Positions 61,992 through 64,000 of a stretch of DNA of 64,000 nt are shown in pieces. The translations under genes and the position numbers were made by a program. Each line of letters begins with the position of its first letter. Positions within the stretch are counted from its first letter, which is position 1. This stretch comes from Cellulomonas timonensis (GTDB taxonomy: Bacteria; Actinomycetota; Actinomycetes; Actinomycetales; Cellulomonadaceae), in assembly GCF_900046455.1 (NCBI RefSeq), contig NZ_FCOT01000013.1:310001-374000 (forward strand). The letters are read 5' to 3'. Under the pieces are notes generated by a model. The model did no database searches. It was given only the letters and a program-made list of their open reading frames with translations, and was not told the origin of the DNA.

Positions 61992-62678
61992 TCAGGTGGG
62001 GGAGAGGGGCTCGGCCCCTCGCGGCTCCAGCATCGGCCCCAACACGTCCGCGAGATGGCGCCGCACTAACGGCAGGGCTTCGGCGATGGACACTCGTCGG
62101 CCTGTCTCGAGCGACAGGGATGTGACGTCCGCGTCGGCGATGCCGCACGGCACGATGCGCTCGTAGGCGCCCAGGTCGGCGTCGCAGTTCAGCGCGAAGC
62201 CGTGCATGGTCACACCGCGGGCGACGCGGACGCCGATGGCGGCGACCTTCCGCGCCCGGCGCGCATGGGGCGCCGCGGCCGGGTCGGCCGGGAACCAGAC
62301 ACCGCTGCGCCCCTCGACCCGCTCGGCGGCGAGCCCCAGGTCGGCGCAGGCGCGGATCAGCGTCTCCTCGAGCGCCCGCACGTAGCGGACGACGTCGACA
62401 GGGCTCGGCAGCCGCACGATCGGGTAGCCGACGAGCTGGCCGGGGCCATGCCAGGTGATGCGGCCACCACGGTCCACGTCGACGACGGGGGAGCCGTCCA
62501 CGGGCCGGTCCCAGGACGCTGTCCGGCGCCCTGCGGTGTAGACGTCCTCGTGCTCGCAGAGCAGCACGGTGTCCTCCCGCTCGCCCGCGGCCACCGCTGT
62601 GTGCACCTCGCGCTGGAGGTCCCAGGTCGGCTGGTAGGGGAGGAGGCGTGTCCCCAGGTCGAGCTCGACGAACTGCAT
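61992..62678 (-). CDS. lipB: Octanoyl-ACP:protein octanoyltransferase
   Basis: A 228-residue LipB moving octanoate from acyl carrier protein to lipoyl domains, the step before LipA. The family motif is [20 protein letters not shown] near residue 70, the acceptor-site is [10 protein letters not shown], and the catalytic Lys is in [20 protein letters not shown] near residue 148. The catalytic Cys is in [15 protein letters not shown]. The start is ATG 62678. It converges on the flavodoxin gene with 24 bases between stops. Confidence 0.94.
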   Translation of the reverse strand: MQFVELDLGTRLLPYQPTWDLQREVHTAVAAGEREDTVLLCEHEDVYTAGRRTASWDRPVDGSPVVDVDRGGRITWHGPGQLVGYPIVRLPSPVDVVRYVRALEETLIRACADLGLAAERVEGRSGVWFPADPAAAPHARRARKVAAIGVRVARGVTMHGFALNCDADLGAYERIVPCGIADADVTSLSLETGRRVSIAEALPLVRRHLADVLGPMLEPRGAEPLSPT

Positions 62679-62687
62679 GTGGTCAGG

Positions 62688-63230
62688 CTAGCCCTGGCCC
62701 GGCGCGCGGCCTGCGCCAGGCCGGTGGCTGGGCGCGTCCGGGCCGTTGGGCTTGGCGACGATGGCCAGGAGCTCCCTGAGCTGGTCGACCTGCCCGGCGG
62801 TGAGCCCGCGGGCGGTCATCTGCTCGGCGGGCGCCGGGTCGGCCGCGACGGCGGCTGCGGCACGCCCGGCATCGGTGACGGCGATCACGTGCCGACGGCG
62901 GTCGTCCTGGTGCGCGGAGCGGGTGATGTAGCCGGTCCGCTCCATCTTGGCGAGCACGCGGCTCATGGTCTGCTCGGTCACGCCGCACGCGTTCGCGAGC
63001 TCACGCTGGGAGTGCGGCCGGCGCATCAGGTGCACCAGGACGGGCAGGCTGGCGTGGTTGAGCTCCCAGCTGGACAGGTGGGTGTTCCACTCGCGCTCGA
63101 CGCGGCGGGAGGCGGCCGAGAGCAGCCGCCCGAGCGGCCAGTCGCGCATGTCGGAGGAGCCCATCTGGTCCCACGGCATCCCGCCCTCGGCGGGCGGCTC
63201 CTGCTGCTGTGACAGGGGCTCGGTGGCCAT
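62688..63230 (-). CDS. MarR family transcriptional regulator
   Basis: A 180-residue winged-helix repressor. The helix-turn-helix is PHSQRELANACGVTEQTMSR (residues about 95-114) followed by the wing RTGYITRSAHQDDRRRHVIA. The N-terminal 50 residues (MATEPLSQQQEPPAEGGMPW) are disordered-looking. It probably binds the palindrome at 63278-63295 and represses itself and the divergent MMPL transporter gene until a lipophilic ligand appears; the ligand is unknown. ATG 63230 follows GGAAGGA. Confidence 0.88.
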   Translation of the reverse strand: MATEPLSQQQEPPAEGGMPWDQMGSSDMRDWPLGRLLSAASRRVEREWNTHLSSWELNHASLPVLVHLMRRPHSQRELANACGVTEQTMSRVLAKMERTGYITRSAHQDDRRRHVIAVTDAGRAAAAVAADPAPAEQMTARGLTAGQVDQLRELLAIVAKPNGPDAPSHRPGAGRAPGQG

Positions 63231-63277
63231 CGGCTCGCGTCCTTCCGAATTGCGCATCGCGACCAGTGCCCTCATAG

Positions 63278-63295
63278 TACTCAGCATGCTGAGTA
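63278..63295. promoter_or_regulatory. 18-bp perfect palindrome, probable MarR operator
   Basis: TACTCAGCATGCTGAGTA is perfectly self-complementary and lies between the divergent marR and MMPL genes. It covers the MMPL ATG (63286-63288) itself. Binding here would block transcription start of both genes. A possible promoter for MMPL has TTGCGC at 63250-63255 and CATAGT at 63273-63278, which would give a leaderless mRNA. Confidence 0.7.
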
Positions 63296-64000
63296 AAAGC
63301 GCCGGGGCAATCGGCCGAGCTCTCGTGATCGTCGCTGTCCTCGCCGCCTGGCTGGCGATCGGCGGTGTGGGGGGGATGGCTCAGGGTCGTCTCTCGCAGG
63401 TCCAGACGAACGACACGGCAGCCTTCCTGCCGTCGTCTGCGGAGTCGACCCGAGCCGCCGAGGCAGGTCAAGGTTTCATCGACAGTGAGACCTTACCGGT
63501 GCTCGTCGTCATGACGCCCTCGGACGGCGCGGAGGTCACGCCCGCGCAGGTCGCAGCCGTGCAGCAGTACCTGCAGACCCTCCCCGAGACGCCCATCCCC
63601 GGCGCCGACGCCGCCGCCGGCGACCCCACGACATTCGCCGACGTCCTGGCCGGCCCCACCGTCGCCGTCCCCTCGGAGGACGGCGAGGCGCTGCTCATCC
63701 CGTTGTCCCTCGACGCCGCAGTCACCGAGGAGCCGCTGGCCGATGGCGAGGGTGTCACCGGCGCAGTCGTCTCCGAACTGCGCGCCTCCCTCGCGGACGA
63801 GCTCGGGGCCACCGCGGACTCTGCCGGCGACCTCGGCCTGAACGCCTGGGTCACCGGGCCTGGCGGCTACGTGGCCGATCTGGTCGAGGCCTTCGGCGGC
63901 ATTGACGGCGTGCTCCTCCTGGTCGCGCTCGGCGCCGTCCTCGTCATCCTGATCCTCGTCTACCGCTCGCCGTTCCTGCCGGTGATCGTGATCCTCTCTG
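63286..64000 (+). CDS. MMPL family transporter (N-terminal part, runs off the window)
   Basis: 238 codons of an RND/MMPL transporter. Helix 1 (LVIVAVLAAWLAIGGVGGMA), a large extracytoplasmic loop with the family pattern VQTNDTAAFLPSSAEST, then PVLVVMTPSDGAEVTPAQVA, AWVTGPGGYVADLVEAFGGI and the start of helix 2 with LLVALGAVLVILILVYRSPF. MMPL proteins export lipids, glycans or drugs in the cell envelope. The ATG lies inside the MarR palindrome and there is no ribosome site, so the mRNA may be leaderless. The gene continues past 64000. Confidence 0.9.
   Translation, partial: MLSKSAGAIGRALVIVAVLAAWLAIGGVGGMAQGRLSQVQTNDTAAFLPSSAESTRAAEAGQGFIDSETLPVLVVMTPSDGAEVTPAQVAAVQQYLQTLPETPIPGADAAAGDPTTFADVLAGPTVAVPSEDGEALLIPLSLDAAVTEEPLADGEGVTGAVVSELRASLADELGATADSAGDLGLNAWVTGPGGYVADLVEAFGGIDGVLLLVALGAVLVILILVYRSPFLPVIVILS

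Noticed and set aside
1-64000. CRISPR arrays, insertion sequences, rRNA genes
   Set aside because: No regularly spaced short repeats, no transposase motifs with terminal inverted repeats, and no rRNA signatures were seen.

Overview
The window is chromosomal DNA from a very GC-rich actinobacterium, most likely a Micrococcales member of the Cellulomonas / Promicromonospora type. This rests on codon use, frequent GTG starts, DUF3052 and DUF4191 proteins, a homodimeric-type aceE, polyphosphate glucokinase, the GlnA/GlnA2/GlnE set, and a gene order resembling Mycobacterium tuberculosis Rv2217-Rv2241. The genus is inferred, not proven.

Layout. (1) 1-19.5 kb is conserved core: aceE (partial), DUF3052, ahpE, tRNA-Val(TAC), a MOSC protein, a four-gene chain ending in RNase H/phosphatase (Nif3-like, zinc-ribbon-like, rnhA fusion), yaaA, rnpB, small metabolic genes, ppgK-map, panB, nadE, glnA2 and glnE. 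(2) 19.5-43.7 kb is accessory: two tandem AI-2E-type permeases, three methyl-accepting chemotaxis proteins, a universal stress protein, a DUF4173-like membrane protein, YihY, an alcohol dehydrogenase, sugar-nucleotide, carbamoyl and glycosyl transferases, and a manganese catalase. It holds three single-base frameshifts and one clear junction where two convergent genes both lost their 3' ends. (3) 43.7-54.86 kb is a conflict/defence island: an OLD-type ATPase remnant, a frameshifted two-TM protein, a HEPN-motif protein with a PD-(D/E)XK-like neighbour, then a polymorphic toxin locus with a TNT-type NADase C-terminus, its immunity gene, and a second toxin/immunity cassette carried on a partial copy of the toxin gene. 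(4) 54.86-64 kb returns to core: glnA (GlnA1) with a GlnR-type box, an RDD protein, a serine hydrolase, DUF4191, lipA, an MFS transporter, a flavodoxin, lipB, and a divergent marR/MMPL pair sharing an 18-bp palindrome.

How the parts work together. GlnA1, GlnA2 and the adenylyltransferase GlnE form the ammonia-assimilation core. GlnE and glnA1 are adjacent in M. tuberculosis but lie about 35 kb apart here, so regions 2 and 3 together look like one large insertion into that core block. LipB and LipA make the lipoyl cofactor needed by the pyruvate dehydrogenase complex whose E1 gene begins the window. The UDP-sugar genes at 31-34 kb look like a broken surface-polysaccharide cluster. The toxin locus has the layout of type VII-type contact toxins, in which an orphan cassette could replace the active C-terminus by recombination.
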